A stretch of 64,000 nt of DNA from Epiperipatus broadwayi (Eukaryota > Onychophora > Udeonychophora > Euonychophora > Peripatidae), in the NCBI GenBank assembly GCA_028023455.1, contig JAQFVV010006221.1, forward strand, positions 1,866,001 through 1,930,000. The letters are read 5' to 3'. Each line of letters starts with the position of its first letter. Within the stretch, counting starts at the first letter, position 1. The notes under the pieces were generated by a model. That model was given only the letters and a program-made list of their open reading frames with translations, was not told the DNA's origin and made no database searches. Of this stretch, positions 1-12,800 are shown in pieces. Position numbers and translations under genes: made by a program.

Positions 1-640
1 ACTTTTCCTAATAATCGGTTGGCATTTTAATATGACCCACCAAAGATGTGTGCTTATTTATAATATATCATTTAGCTAATAAAGAGCATATGAGAAAAAA
101 TCATCTACCCATTGCTCATTCACGCACATACTGTTTGCAATTAATTTATAAATGTATGTAAATAATTTGTCATTATATTAAACTAATTTTTATTGTCTAA
201 CTTGTTTGAGTAGTTCAAATTATTTTCTCCACTTCCAAAAGTACAGCCATGCTTATATATATTTTAGTTTAGTCATAGTTAATAGATGTCTCATTGTCTT
301 CTCCGCTTTGCTAGTGGGCCGGATTAAAATTAATTTTAATGTGTGCCATCATTGTTATGTTGTCCATTAGGTGTTTGATCTGGAGCTTACAGAGTGGGTT
401 CGAATTCAGGCTGGTCCCTGACCTAAATCTCAGGCTTGATTGGGTTTGAAGTACATTTTGTGAGTTCCAGTTCATGTTAGATGGATAAACATGTTTTGAC
501 TGGTACAATGTTTATCTTCATATATAGTGCTGATTTATATTTATTATTATATTGTTTTGTAAACAATTTTGCTAAAGTATACAGTATTATTTCCTTTGAT
601 CATTATTTTGATGCAATTTAAGTTCAGGTCAAGACATCAC
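1..640. other. AT-rich flank, no gene recognised
   Basis: No exon, RNA gene or repeat could be supported here. A GGTTCGAATTC string near 398 resembles a tRNA B box, but no convincing A box or target duplication accompanies it. Confidence 0.5.
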
Positions 641-649
641 ACTGCTGAT

Positions 650-1240
650 TCATTTCATCATCAATCATTATCAATCCACTGCAGGATGGTCTCCAAGTTC
701 AATCCATATTCTCCGATCTTCTCTTCTCCACATCACCCTGCACACTTTCTTATTTCATCCATCCATCTCATATGTGGTCTCTTTCTGGGTCTTTTACAAT
801 CTCTTGGAATTCGGTTTAAGATTTCAATTGTCCATCTATTATCATCTCTTCTAGCAATATGTCCAGCCCTACTCTACTTCAGTCTTTTAATTTTTTCAAA
901 GAGGTCAGTAACAGGTACTTCAGTCTTTTAATTTTTTCAAAGAGGTCAGTAACACCTGTTTGTTCTCTTACCCATATATTGCATTTTGATCTCTTCTTGT
1001 TACCAACATACATCTCTCCATACTTCTTTGAGCAATCTGAAGTCTCTGTATTGTTCTTCTATTAAGTGTCCAAGTCTCAGATCCATAAGTAAGAACTGGT
1101 AAAACACATCTATTAAAAACCTTTCTTTTCAAACACATAGGCATATTTCCTTTTAGTACCAAGTTATTTCTACCAAAAGCACTCCAACCAAGTTTAATTC
1201 TATGATCAATTGCATTAATTATGTTTCCATCTGTATTCTG
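650..1240 (-). pseudogene. RTE-like non-LTR retrotransposon, C-terminal relic
   Basis: Read on the minus strand, the sequence encodes the region after the reverse-transcriptase domain of an RTE-type LINE. It runs from INHRIKLGW near 1215 through KRKVFNRCVLPVLTYG and ETWTLNRRT to a degraded GHIARRDDNRWTIE-like stretch and RPRKRPHMRWMDEIRK near 750. These strings are typical of the many RTE copies annotated in animal genomes as endonuclease/reverse transcriptase. Stops and frame shifts interrupt the frame, and a 41-bp tandem duplication (877-957) breaks it further. The endonuclease and catalytic RT parts are missing, which fits 5' truncation. It lies upstream of, or within an intron of, the nucleoside-transporter gene, on the opposite strand. 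It is certainly a relic; RTE rather than another clade is inferred from motif similarity. Confidence 0.82.
877..958. repeat. 41-bp tandem duplication inside the LINE relic
   Basis: Two nearly identical copies lie end to end, starting at 877 and 918; each begins CTTCAGTCTTTTAATTTTT. The duplication lies within the former coding frame and adds 41 bases, so it shifts the frame. It happened after the element stopped being under coding constraint. Confidence 0.9.
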
Positions 1241-2045
1241 TAGCTGTTAACTTCTAACTCATTTAAATTTACTTAAATATTTTATTATATTTGCTATTTG
1301 AATCCAGTAAGTTAAAAGTAGAATGCATACATAAAAATTTCTGATGCGCATAATCATCTTGATAGTAGTACATGTTTATTAAAGAAAAACCCTGAGATAA
1401 TTATTATAATAAGTCTTAAGTATGAAATCATTTAGTAATAAACCAATGATTGTTGTAGTATTATAAAAAAATTATATTTTAAAAGTTTAGTAATCAACAT
1501 TTATCCCTAAGAAAATAAAAAAATATTTTACATGGATTGTTTATTTTGTTTGGGAAATCTGGAGTGAGTGCATTCATATGGGTTAGAATCTTGTAAAGGC
1601 TCAACCATGCATTATCAGTACACACAAACGCAACCGGAAGTGCGTTTCCCGTTTCTTTCGCTCAGATTTATGTTTAATCACAGTTAACCTCTTACTTACA
1701 GAGCCTCCTCCGAACAATTTAAATTATGTGGTTACAATATATATAATTAAAATTTTCCAAACTTCAAAACTAAACCAGATTAGCCAAAGAAAACAAACTT
1801 ATTTATAACACAACCATTGGTTTCACTGCTAAAAGCAGACCTCTCAAATACAAAGGACTAAAACCTATTAACAAAGATATACTATTACCAACAATTCCCA
1901 ATTACATCCCACTTACCATTGATATATATATATGATCTATTTTTTGTAATTACGTTTGCTTTCTTCATCTATTTACTATTTTATATAATTTCAAATAAAA
2001 CAATTTTTTTTAAAAAGTATAACTCCATGTTATTTGAAGTATTTT
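1241..2045. other. AT-rich non-coding stretch
   Basis: No gene or known repeat is supported. Around 1620-1660 a locally GC-richer patch (CGCAACCGGAAGTGCG) forms a short inverted repeat, but it has no recognised identity. Confidence 0.5.
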
Positions 2046-2585
2046 GGCACAGGGTGGCACTACTGTATGGAGAGTTTTGCCTTGTTTAATAACAATTATA
2101 TGCTAGTATAAGAGATAGTGATCATGTGATGTTTAGTGAATTAACACCAATCCTGCCTAATAGGATAATAGTGGCTATGGTTGTTAAAGAGCCAAAGACA
2201 CTAAAATGTATGGGTGCTGAACTGAGTGCAGACCCATATGACTATATAAGCTATTGAGCTTAGATTGAAAATATTGTGTTTTCAATTTCATTCTCATAGA
2301 TTTGTAGTTAAGTAGAGTTAAAAGGTGGTTGCTGGAGGGTTGCATTAGATCCTAAGATCTAGATGCAGTGCTCTCAGATCCAAGGCTCCTCACTGACGAA
2401 GGCCACAAGCCAGAAACTAGTCTGGGGATATTGGATGAGTAGGCACTAGATAGGGATTTTATGCACAAGCCTTCTGGCATTCATTGATTACTCTGGTCGG
2501 CACAGGGTGGCACTACTGTATGGAGAGTTTTGCCTTGTTTAATAACAATTATGTGCTAGTATAAGAGATAGTGATCATGTGAAGA
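2046..2585 (+). repeat. Head-to-tail 453-bp repeat with hammerhead-like core (retrozyme-like)
   Basis: One complete unit plus the start of a second lie in tandem: GGCACAGGGTGGCACTAC begins at 2046 and again at 2499, a period of 453 bp. The second copy stops around 2585, after GTGATCATGTGA. No protein is encoded. The unit holds a hammerhead-like core at 2378-2436. Related copies occur at 5.43, 17.16, 18.64, 32.41, 43.08-44.07 and 61.9-63.1 kb, making this the most frequent repeat family in the window. Tandem units of a few hundred bases, each with one type I hammerhead, are the known layout of retrozymes, non-autonomous retroelements thought to be copied by other elements' reverse transcriptases. 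A DNA-transposon or satellite origin remains possible because no flanking target duplication was identified. Confidence 0.8.
2378..2436 (+). ncRNA. Candidate type I hammerhead ribozyme
   Basis: The core elements appear in order. CTGACGA at 2393-2399 matches CUGANGA. Stem II is GGC 2401-2403 paired with GCC 2409-2411 around loop CACAA. GAAA is at 2413-2416. Stem III is A2416-T2421 and C2417-G2420 with a two-base loop. GTC ends at 2422, the predicted cleavage point. Stem I pairs 2387-2392 with 2423-2428 (one G-T wobble), then an internal loop (GGC opposite TA), then ATCCAA 2378-2383 with TTGGAT 2431-2436. An internal loop in stem I able to touch loop II is typical of natural type I hammerheads. 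Weak points are an A-A mismatch at the base of stem II (2400 and 2412), where a purine-pyrimidine pair is expected, and C instead of U at position 7. With such a short stem III, activity would probably need dimers. Cleavage is untested. Confidence 0.55.
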
Positions 2586-3676
2586 TAGATGCTAAGATAT
2601 TTTTAAGAATATGAATAAAAATATTTGTATTAGATTTTATCATATTGATGTTTGAAGGCGCAATTACAGTGTTAATGGTATTTTAAGAGATTTGTATATA
2701 GAACAATGATGGGAAATTTTTACTTTTGTCATTAGTATTTGGAAATCATTTTATAAGCAAATTAGGTTATTTTGTTGGTTAATTATGAGAGATGATTTAG
2801 GAAATTTATTTATAAATCGAAAATATTTGTAAAATCAGTCTTGTTATAGAAAGAGAAGTTATATAAGACAAATTTTTTTTCTATCTCGTTTGTTTTTTAT
2901 TTAGTTGGAATATTTAATAAATATTGTTCTAATAATAATGGGATTATCAGTGGGTGTAATAGATCCACATTGCATCAATTTTGCTGTTGAAATGACCGTC
3001 CTTGCAAATAGTTATAATAATTTTGATAAAATTTTAAGTATCACTGATAAACACAGAGGTTGAAATTTGTAAAATATTTGGAATAAGTTGTTTGATGATA
3101 AAAGGAATGGCAAGACGATTGGAATTAAAGAGTAAACATTTGGGCAAATAGAAAAAGAGTTGGAGAGTAGGGGGTTTGAGAGATAGAGAAGAATTGAAAA
3201 GTTAAAAGGATAGAATTGGCAATGTTGAGAAGAGTAAATAAAAAGATATTGTTCATTCATGAAATTATGAGGCAGAAAAGAGTTTGGATTGGGTATATAC
3301 TTGGAGGTAGATATTATATAAAAATATTTTAAAAATTCTGGGTCATATAAGGGGAAGGGAAGTAAATGAAGATAGAAAGTGATTGATTATTTAAATGAAG
3401 TATAGAATCTGTCTTTTCAGATAATTTAAAATGATGATTGGTTAGATTGTATTAAGTTAATAAAGGCAAAATCAGGAACGAAATGGAAAGTATGAAATGA
3501 CGAGTTCTCTCCAGAAATATCTTGGAGGTCAAATAATATCCAATCTATGTATTGTATAACTTAGATCTTAAAAATTGATAAATATGCTCTCCAACTTTTT
3601 TTGAATGATTTACTTTTATTTCCTATTTTATTTGCTTTGTAAATCTTATTTCAAATTTTTTTTTTTTTTTTTTCAG
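2586..3676. other. AT-rich stretch upstream of first visible exon
   Basis: The + strand from about 3050 to 3480 is purine-rich and reads as stop-broken, lysine- and arginine-rich peptide, as in an old LINE. No conserved motif could be named, so no call is made. A long polypyrimidine tract (about 3655-3673) leads into the splice acceptor at 3675-3676. Confidence 0.4.
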
Positions 3677-3810
3677 ATTCCTGCAATACATTTGATTTCA
3701 GCTTCAGTTATGGCAGCTCCCGCTGCTTTGGCTGTATCTAAATTGTTTTATCCAGAAACTGAAAAAGAACGCAAAAATAAAAATAATGATGAATTCAAAA
3801 TGGCTTCAAG
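3677..3810 (+). CDS. CNT exon a (first visible coding exon)
   Basis: The acceptor is a long T tract ending TTTCAG; the exon opens IPAIHLISASVM. It encodes the segment that in CNT proteins precedes the nucleoside-site hairpin, then a cytosolic-looking charged tail (ETEKERKNKNND). The exon ends with two bases of a serine codon (AG) before GTAGTA, completed by the T of the next exon. The preceding exon was not found in the window. Confidence 0.93.
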
Positions 3811-6800
3811 GTAGTAATCTAATTTTTTTAATTATCCATTTTAGTCATATGAAATTGCATGTTAGAATATACTTAACAATAAAACAATTTATATTTAAGA
3901 AAATTATTAATTCAATTTTTGATAATCTTTTCTGAGTATTTTACCATCTTCTCTCAATTAATTTTTTTTTATATTAATTTTTAAAGTTGCTATAATTGTT
4001 TACAGGTTTGCTTATAAGTTTTTTTTTATGCATTTGTATATTGATATAATCAACAACTATTGAAAAAAAATTTAACAATTTTTATACTAATATTCAGTTA
4101 ATCTGGGCTACTCCACAGTTATCTAATTATAAAGTGTAAGTAATTAATGGAGAGCCACATTAAATCCTAGATTAATTTCTGATTATTTGTCTTCATCCAT
4201 AAGAAGAATTGGATTACACATTCAACAGCCACTTCTTTCATATTATTCAAATTAATAACTTAAAATTCAAACATTCTAAAGTTTTGAACCCAATTTCGCT
4301 TGTATACTTACATAAGTTTGACAATAAGCCAGTATTTATTTACATTAATGACTAGTTTTATACTAATCATAGGCACTTTTAATTCATTAGCAAGAAGTTA
4401 TATAACAAAGCATCATGTGACTTCCTCTGCTTGCTTTTAACATCAGCGGTAGAAACAGTAATTCACTTTGCTGTACAACAGAGCCATCTAGTGGAAATTT
4501 GTATTAATATCACATACAAAATATAGATTACTTTCTGACTTATAGTAAAATTATATTTATTTAATACAGTCTAGTAATTTCAGACTAGGCTAAAAATAAA
4601 AGTTCATGTCAATGTAAAGATCTTTTTCTTTCCGTTCTTATGCTAAAGAACAGAACTCGCCAAACTATTAAGCAGTCTATTTTAGTTTTTTAAATTTTGG
4701 TATCAGAATTACTATCTGGAAAAAAAAAAATTAAATTTTCCTTAGTACTTGAATTGGGATGCATAGTAAACTAATGCCCTATCCATTTCTTCCTAAGACC
4801 AGAGCACTTTCTAAAACTTTTTTTTTTTTGTAGATTATGTGCTTAGGTATCATAACTTTGATTACTTCTTGTTCAGTTTGGAATGTAAATATAAAACATA
4901 TATATGTGAATTATATTTCAATGGATCTCAATTATTTTTCTATCATGGATCGCTGTCAAAAGCTAAAAATATAAAAAGTTATCCAATTTTAGGAACCATT
5001 TCTCTTTTTCAGTGGAACTTTTTTCTCAACTAGAATATGAAGTATAAAAATACTAGACTAAAAACATTGTCTACTAAGGAACCAATATTTCATGATTCAT
5101 TTGAAAATATTATTGATTTTATCAATGGATAAAAGAGAAATAAATTATAAAAAAAGAGGAAAGTACAAATATCATAAAGCTCACCATAAATGGATAGTGA
5201 GAATATCAGTTTTTTTGATAATAGTCTTTTATTAGCTACATAAGTATATAAAATAGGTTTAATTGCATTAATTTATATGTAGATAAATTTATGTCTATCT
5301 AAATATTTTATTATACTAATTGCAATAATAATAGTCATAATAATCATAATGTTAATTACTTGGGAGGTCATGGCACATTTGAGTGGCAAAAATAAGTTTG
5401 ATACAAAACCCTTTAACTCTTTAAATTTATCACTTCATTAAACATCACATTATCACCGTTTCTTATGCTTGCTCATAACTGTTATTAAAACAGGCAAAAC
5501 TCTCCGTACAGTAGTGTATGGAGAGTTTTGCTTGTTTTAATCACTTCATTACAATGTTATCTATTATAATTTTTATCACTAATTTATTATAACAATATTT
5601 AGCTTGTCTGTGTATATATAAACATGGAATATTTCTATGATTAAAACCTTGCCAAACGTTATTTTTGATATTCTTCATGTACAAGAACAATTAAAAGTTT
5701 TTTTTTTTTTTAACAATATCCTAGTTGTCTTTTTAAAGGCAATTATGATTATATTTCAAAGAAGAGATCTAGGTGTATCTTTATAGATTTTTCAAAAATA
5801 AAATTAATGTAGTGATAGGAATAATTCCATACTTCTACAAACGAAGAGGGTCTTTCCAAATATTAAATAACTTTAAAACCAAACATTAAAGGAAAATTAC
5901 AAGAAATATAATTAGGTGTTTAAAAAAGTTTGTTTTATGTTTTGTATGAAGTGAAGTGAGAGACGTCTACGAATTAAACAATGAAGATTGCCAATTCCTT
6001 AACAAGCTTTGTGATAAATGCTTAGCCAGAGCCAGCATTTAAAATATCTCTGTCAGGAACCCCCCCCCCCCCAACCCCTGACCATGGTTTCGTGCTGTGC
6101 TTTGGCACTCCTCAGAGAGGTGCCAGGGTAGGTTCAGACAATAGATTTAAAAATACAAAGCCAATTACTTATCTAAAAGTTATCGAGTGGAAAATCTGAA
6201 ATTTTCAGACACCTACATGTCTTCAAACCCGGCTATCCAACTCAAATAGCTATATGGAGCTGATAGATCTTCAGCTATACCATATATTAGTAGTCTTAGC
6301 AATATAACATGTGTCGTGGAATATTAAACTCCAACTTCAAAATTATAAACATGTGGGCAGCTTCATTTTTTATAGTAGACGAAAGCAATTCTTTCTACTG
6401 AAATTTATATGACTGCCAGGATACAACTGGCCTTCTCAATAATAGACTGTGTTTTTTGTTTAATTTTGCCAATATTACTGGCTGTCATACTCTACAATTT
6501 AAAATTTATCCCTAAATATGTTTAGGCTCGGTTTTGACAAGAGCTTTTCTACTCACGGACACATTTTTAATAAATTATTGTATTATTTAATACCAATAAT
6601 CCTGCTTAGTCTTTTATTTCAAAACATTAGGTTGCATCACGATCAGTTAATATTGATATTGCCACACTAATAATTTAATTATAAATATGAAATTAGCGTA
6701 GATTAATATAATGGACATAAGGGGAGCAAATCATTTTTCTCAGGCTATGAATAAATAATGCTGTTTTGTGAGGATTAAGAATAAATAGAGCCAAAGATGG

Positions 6801-9800
6801 ACCATTCTATTCTTGATCCTTGCTAAACATAGTTATTTTATTCTTATTTTGAGGGAGAATGGTTTGTTCCCCATCTTGATAAAAATTTGCTCACGGTTTT
6901 GTGTATGATGATCTGAAGAAATATGAATTATTGAACATATCGCTAGTCTTGTTATCTGATAACACCATTAGGTCAAACAAATTAAATAATTATGTTATCT
7001 TTTTAAAACACTAATTTCTTTAGATATTAACTACTCATTGAAATTTATTTTATTTCCTATGTTCAGATATAAAGATATTAAATTTTCCAATTCTTTGATG
7101 ATTGTACGTAGATAATATTCTTTTTCTTATCCACATTTTGCATTTTTATGAAAGTTGTAAATTATATAACAGATATAAATTTAATCATTTTGATCTCTCA
7201 ATAAGTGAAAATGTGAAAGCTGTTCTATATCTTTTGTATAGAATGTATATTGAGATTCTTCAAAGATTAATTTCGGTATTTATTATCAGGTTATATATTG
7301 TACCATATATATATGATACAAGTGTGTTGGCATTGGGTAATATTTAAAAGCTAAAAAAAAAAATTAGAGATAGTTCGATAAATACTATTTAATTTTTTTT
7401 TAAATGTAATTCTTTTTTTTTTTTTTGGCTATGTATAATGAAAGTTATTTGTGTTGATATTATCTATTTAATTAAAAGTTAAAATTGGAGGGAATAGAAA
7501 TGCATACAGATTGATGATCCAAATAAAATAAAAGAAAGACATTCCAAACATAAGTGATTATGATCAGAGTTTTACCAATAATTAATATGGCTCCTAAGGA
7601 ATTTATAACAAAAAAAAGAGTACTAAGTAACTAAAACGGAAAAAAGAATGTACAAAACTGGCCTTTAAACAAAAGATAATATATATATATATATATGCGC
7701 AGAGAAATCTAAAAATAATTCAAGGTATAAAAAGAAGCAGACAACTTCAAAGTGCGTTCTTTTGGTTGGTGTTTTCCGTAGGTCCAGGATAGAGAAAATG
7801 CCTCTATCCAGGACTACTCATGCTAAATCAAGTTATCATGGGGGAGTGGAAATTGGAACATTGCGGACACCTTTCGTCATAAAGAGGTCACTCCAAAAAG
7901 CTTGCGAGTTTAGCCTTAAAACGGAGCAGTAATGTGAAAATGTCGACATAAAAAATCAATCTACAAATGACCTCTTCATCTCAAGAAGTATATGTATGCT
8001 ACAGTAATTTACATAAACCCACGGAACTTACTGGTAAGTTATAATTCATACTCTAACTTGTGTGATTCAATGTTTGCAAACTAAATTTAACTATAAACTT
8101 TAACTACGCATTTCAAATACCAATAAAGTGACATTCATTTTATCCATGGATTACTTTCTAGAAGTAACTTAAGAAAAGACTTGAAATATAAACTGTTTGA
8201 ATTAATTATTTGATTAACGTTATTATCAGGATGAGTGTGTGCATGTTCTTTCCAATTTATTAATAATTCTCATTTAAATATTTTAATCTGTCTTAATAAA
8301 ATATTTACCATTAATATCAACTATGTTCTTAATTTTGGTTTATTAGATTTTATTTTAAAGTTGTAAGAAATGTATAAATTACCTATGCCAACACGTTTAT
8401 TTAATATCCCAACACTGGGGAAAATTCATACAAAAGATGAAGTGACATGAAAACGAATTTTTTAGAATATTCTATCTAATTATTCGTTGCGAATCTATGA
8501 GATACGATGTGGTGGGAATCAGTGGGTCTATAGATCCTGGTGCCCTTTTAAATGAATAAACTGATTCCGCTGGCAGTGCAAACTCCGATAAAAAAATTAG
8601 GTGAGTTAATCTGGAAATGTAGTTATGTTCTGTGAAGCTTCTAACACCCAGAATGAATAAATGCAGATGTAAGTTGATTAACAAATAAATTGACTAAAAA
8701 CATTACACTATAAATGAGTATATTTATTCTGTAATTAAAAATTTATACATGTGCAATCTTATAAAGATTTTAATATTATTTTATAATAAAAATTTGTAAT
8801 TGAAATGCAAGTATAGTTCAATCTAGATTTTGCTATTGAATTAAAAGTGTAATTTGTATATTTTCTTTTAATATGACAAAAGTTGTTTAGAGAAAACCTA
8901 TTTATTAGAATATTTTTCCAGTTAAGGATCTCAAATAGATGCTCATTGTCCTAACAAAAAATTGACCAAAAGATACTAATTGATCCGTTTTTTTTAATTA
9001 TAATGCAAGCAAATATTATACTATTTACATTTTAGTATTTTTGAAAATATGAAAATAATATAATTTATTTAGAAAACAGATTGATGAGATTTAAATTTTA
9101 ATATATAAAATATTTGAAACAACAATCAAATATTGTGTCCAGTGATTGTCACAAATGGTGTTCAGGAAATAAATTTATTTTTGCCATAGACGTTATTTTT
9201 CCTAATTTATAGAATTGTTTGTCTTTATCAGTAATTTAATTTCTTCTAGAATGTATATTTCTCATACAAAGTATTTTTTTTAAAAATCATTTTGTCCTTG
9301 ATAATTTAATATTTTTTTTAATATTTTTCAATCGTTTTCTGTCTGCTAAACATTTTAGGTTTGTTGTCTAAATAAATTATATTATTTTCATTATTAAACA
9401 ATGAAACAAATATTTATTATATTCATTACTAAAAAACTGAAATAAATTAAATGCTTTTCAATCATGTTTTGTTTATTAAAGATTCATAAATATTTTATTA
9501 TTTCTATATTGCCCCCCCCCCCCAAACATATTAGACTATTTTAGAGAAAATGATATTATTTTCATTATATATATATATATAAAAAGAAACTAACAAATTA
9601 GCATCTTTTTGTCGATTTTGATGATTAGATGGTGCTTCTACCAATGGACATTATATATAGAAGATCGACAACCTTAAATACTTCGTTAGCTTATAAATAT
9701 TAAACATTCAACTATGATGATATTTTGTCTAGAATTCAGATATTTTGCAAGAAAGTTCTCAAAATCATTTTTGAATAATTTATGTAATTTCCTATTAATG

Positions 9801-12800
9801 TGGTAAAAATAATCAAAAAAGAAATAACCTAATGTAAAAAAAAATTACATCTTTTTATGTGTAATTAACTAATGAAATATAAAATTTATACTTTGAGAAA
9901 AGTGATTAGGGTATTAATAATTAAAATTTACACTGATTTACTCCTATGAAACTGTTATGTGTACATGAAGTATTTTTAAGAAGGGATTGCAGAGTAATTA
10001 ATGGATCTCCCCGACATACTCATGATTAAGGTTTGGAAATTTTGTCACGTAACTGAGGATGTTCAAGAAAACTTATTATCTTTCAGATAGCTGAAGCATA
10101 ATCAATCCAAGCAGAAATGTATTGGTTAGTAAATAGATATTATTTGCTAGTGGATATGATAAGGAAAGAAAACTCCCCAAAAATATGGGCCTCTTCATAC
10201 TCTTTCCTGTGGAGAGACATTTGCCCTGAAGCAGGCTATTTAAGAATGATTTAATATAAATTGTTTATAATTTTTTAAATATTTTTTAGAAATTATATAT
10301 ATGCAGTATATGTTTTAATTTTTTATCTAGTAATCATCGCAATATTATCGAAGCCGCATCTGCAGGTGCTTCAAACTCCATTGGATTGGTAGCAAACATT
10401 GGTGCTAATTTGATAGCATTTTTAAGTATGCTAGCACTTTTAAATTCAATTTTATCATATCTTGGAGCAAGAGTTGGTTTTCCAGAACTCAGTTTTCAGG
10501 TAAATATATTGTGTTTTCAAATAGTAAATTTTAAAGATTTTTTTTTGTTTTTTTACTTTTTTTCTTTAGCAATTCTAATTTTGAAGTAGAAATCTATTTG
10601 AAAATTTTTTGATAAATTTAAAACAAAATTTAATTGTAATTTTTGAAATATTAAATAAATTGATAAAGTATTTGTCTAGTGCAGGGGTGGGCAATTGTTT
10701 TGGCTCGGGGGCCACTTTGGGGAGGCGAAGGTTAGCGGAGGGCCGCACCTTTTTTCCACGACACAATAAACACACTGCTTTATTCCCTGTATTACCAAAG
10801 AAATATTTGTTTGTCCATTCTTCTTTAAACGCATGACATTCATTACCGATTTTACATTTTTCGGAGGATTCATGGTTTCACTAAAGTTGGAAATGTATAT
10901 ATTTGCTAATGCAAAGACAAAATTGAAATTAACCAGATCAACTGGAAAAGCATTGCACATCGTATCTACACTGTTCATGTGTATTGATGTGGCCATCCTA
11001 GTGGAAAATATGAGATGAATATTCGGTCGCACACAGGAAGGAAATCTCAGTTCAAGGTGGATTTTTCTGATTGTTTTGGTGGGACACTATTTGCCCACCT
11101 CTGGTCTAGTGTAATTTGAATTGAACAGTAGAAAATTATTGAATTCTATTAGAATACACCTACAGTTTCTAGTTTTATTAATAATTTTTACGTTTGAGTG
11201 AAGCGTTTCATCTAATATATTTGCAGCAGTAAAAACATTGGCTCATTGGTAATTCTTATTCGTATCTTTAACCCGTTGCCTATATTGCAACTTTTTAAAC
11301 CTTTGTTAATTTTCATATACTATTGTCATTGTTTTTTTCTGATTTGTAAAAATGGTTTCTGGCTTTTAAGATCCTTGACATTATCATTCCAGTTCTTTTT
11401 AAATAAATTATTTTTACAATGACTAAATGGTAATACGAGCTTCATGACAATTTCAAACATTTTAAATAAATTATATATATATAAAAAAGCCTATAACTTT
11501 ATTGCTCTGGAGTTCATTAGAAGTTCAAACCGCCAGATCTGCGGGCACCAGAATCGATCCTTGGATCTCCTGATCTCAAGTTGGCCACTCAACCTACTAT
11601 GGCAAAGCACACTGGGCAGTACATTGCTACATCTATTTGAATTAAATCATAATCTTGCAGATATTTGCAGTTATTATCTCTTACTAAATATAAATTATTC
11701 TTGATATATATTTGTCAATTAAGCCTTTCATTAAAACTGTCAAAGTTATTTTTTAATCAGTTCTTTTTACAGTCTATTTAGCACACATCTTTTCTGATAT
11801 ATCTAATTCATTTTTTTTTATGATACTATACAGTCTAATTTTTAGGTATTAGCTTTCTTGCTTATTCAGTCGGAGAACACTAGTTTACTTGGAGAGCTGA
11901 GTAATTTTAATGTTTTAGTCAGATAATATATATTTCTGTAGTGCAATTTTCACTACACCACTCTGAAGGAACTGATATGACCAAAAATATGTGAAAAATG
12001 ATCTATGATCCCCAAGATGCACATTTTATGCTGAACCAGTGCTCATCAGTTGGCTCTGACCATAATCTCTTACACATATCTTTATCATTGTTCAGTATAT
12101 ATATATATAGCAAATTATTACAATTTGATTGATAAATGTCACACTTCTTTGATACAAACCATGTTTGAATTTTCACTAATGTGAAATTTATTTCAACATT
12201 GTTTCGATATAAATTAACGTGTAATTTTCAACAGGTGAGGTTTCTTGCTTTAATTTCAGGTGAGACATATCATTAAATAATTATTGAGCAAACAGGCTAC
12301 CCATATAGTGAAGGGTTGCTTCATTTGTATTAATGGCAAGTAGCCAAGATCAGTCAGAGGTCATTGGTGTAGTTTGTTTTTGATTATAAATGTAGCATAG
12401 TAAATGCCAAGATAATTTAAAAATCAATCTATTAAGTTAGTACACATTTACAGTACCTTATATTCACTTAATTGTGAGTACGTTTGGTGTGTGTGTGAGA
12501 AAGAGTTAAAAATTTCAAATAGTGCTTTAAATAATATATATAAAAAATTCATGTCACTTGTAAATAAAATTTAAAATAATTTTTTTTTTTTATTATTAAA
12601 TTGTTTATTTTTTTTTTATTAAACAGATTAAATTAAGGCAGATTAAAAATCAAGGTTTAATTAATCTAATTTGATTTAAATATTTTTAAAAAGCATATAA
12701 TTATTTAAGTTCAAACTCAGTTTTTTTTATTAAATAATATTGATCTAGAAATGCTCGTAACTAAATACTCTTTTAATTATATTTAATTTCCATTGGTATG

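Noticed and set aside
305-500. GGTTCGAATTC B-box-like string and minus-strand open frame
   Set aside because: No A box at tRNA spacing, no A tail, no target duplication; the frame has no recognised motif.
569-1065. Plus-strand open frames of up to 120 residues
   Set aside because: They are antisense to the RTE-like LINE relic and show no domain.
2590-3560. Purine-rich stretch reading as broken basic peptide, possible old LINE
   Set aside because: No endonuclease or RT motif could be named, so it is noted only as unexplained.
6055-6130. Small hairpin TGGCAC...GTGCCA after the C run
   Set aside because: Short arms with a bulge; no sign of an RNA gene.
8472-8684. Minus-strand frame with a phrase slightly like the tail of CR1-type LINE proteins
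   Set aside because: The resemblance is a few residues and does not extend.
10609-11032. Open frames on both strands across the hAT element
   Set aside because: They cross the element border or lack transposase motifs.
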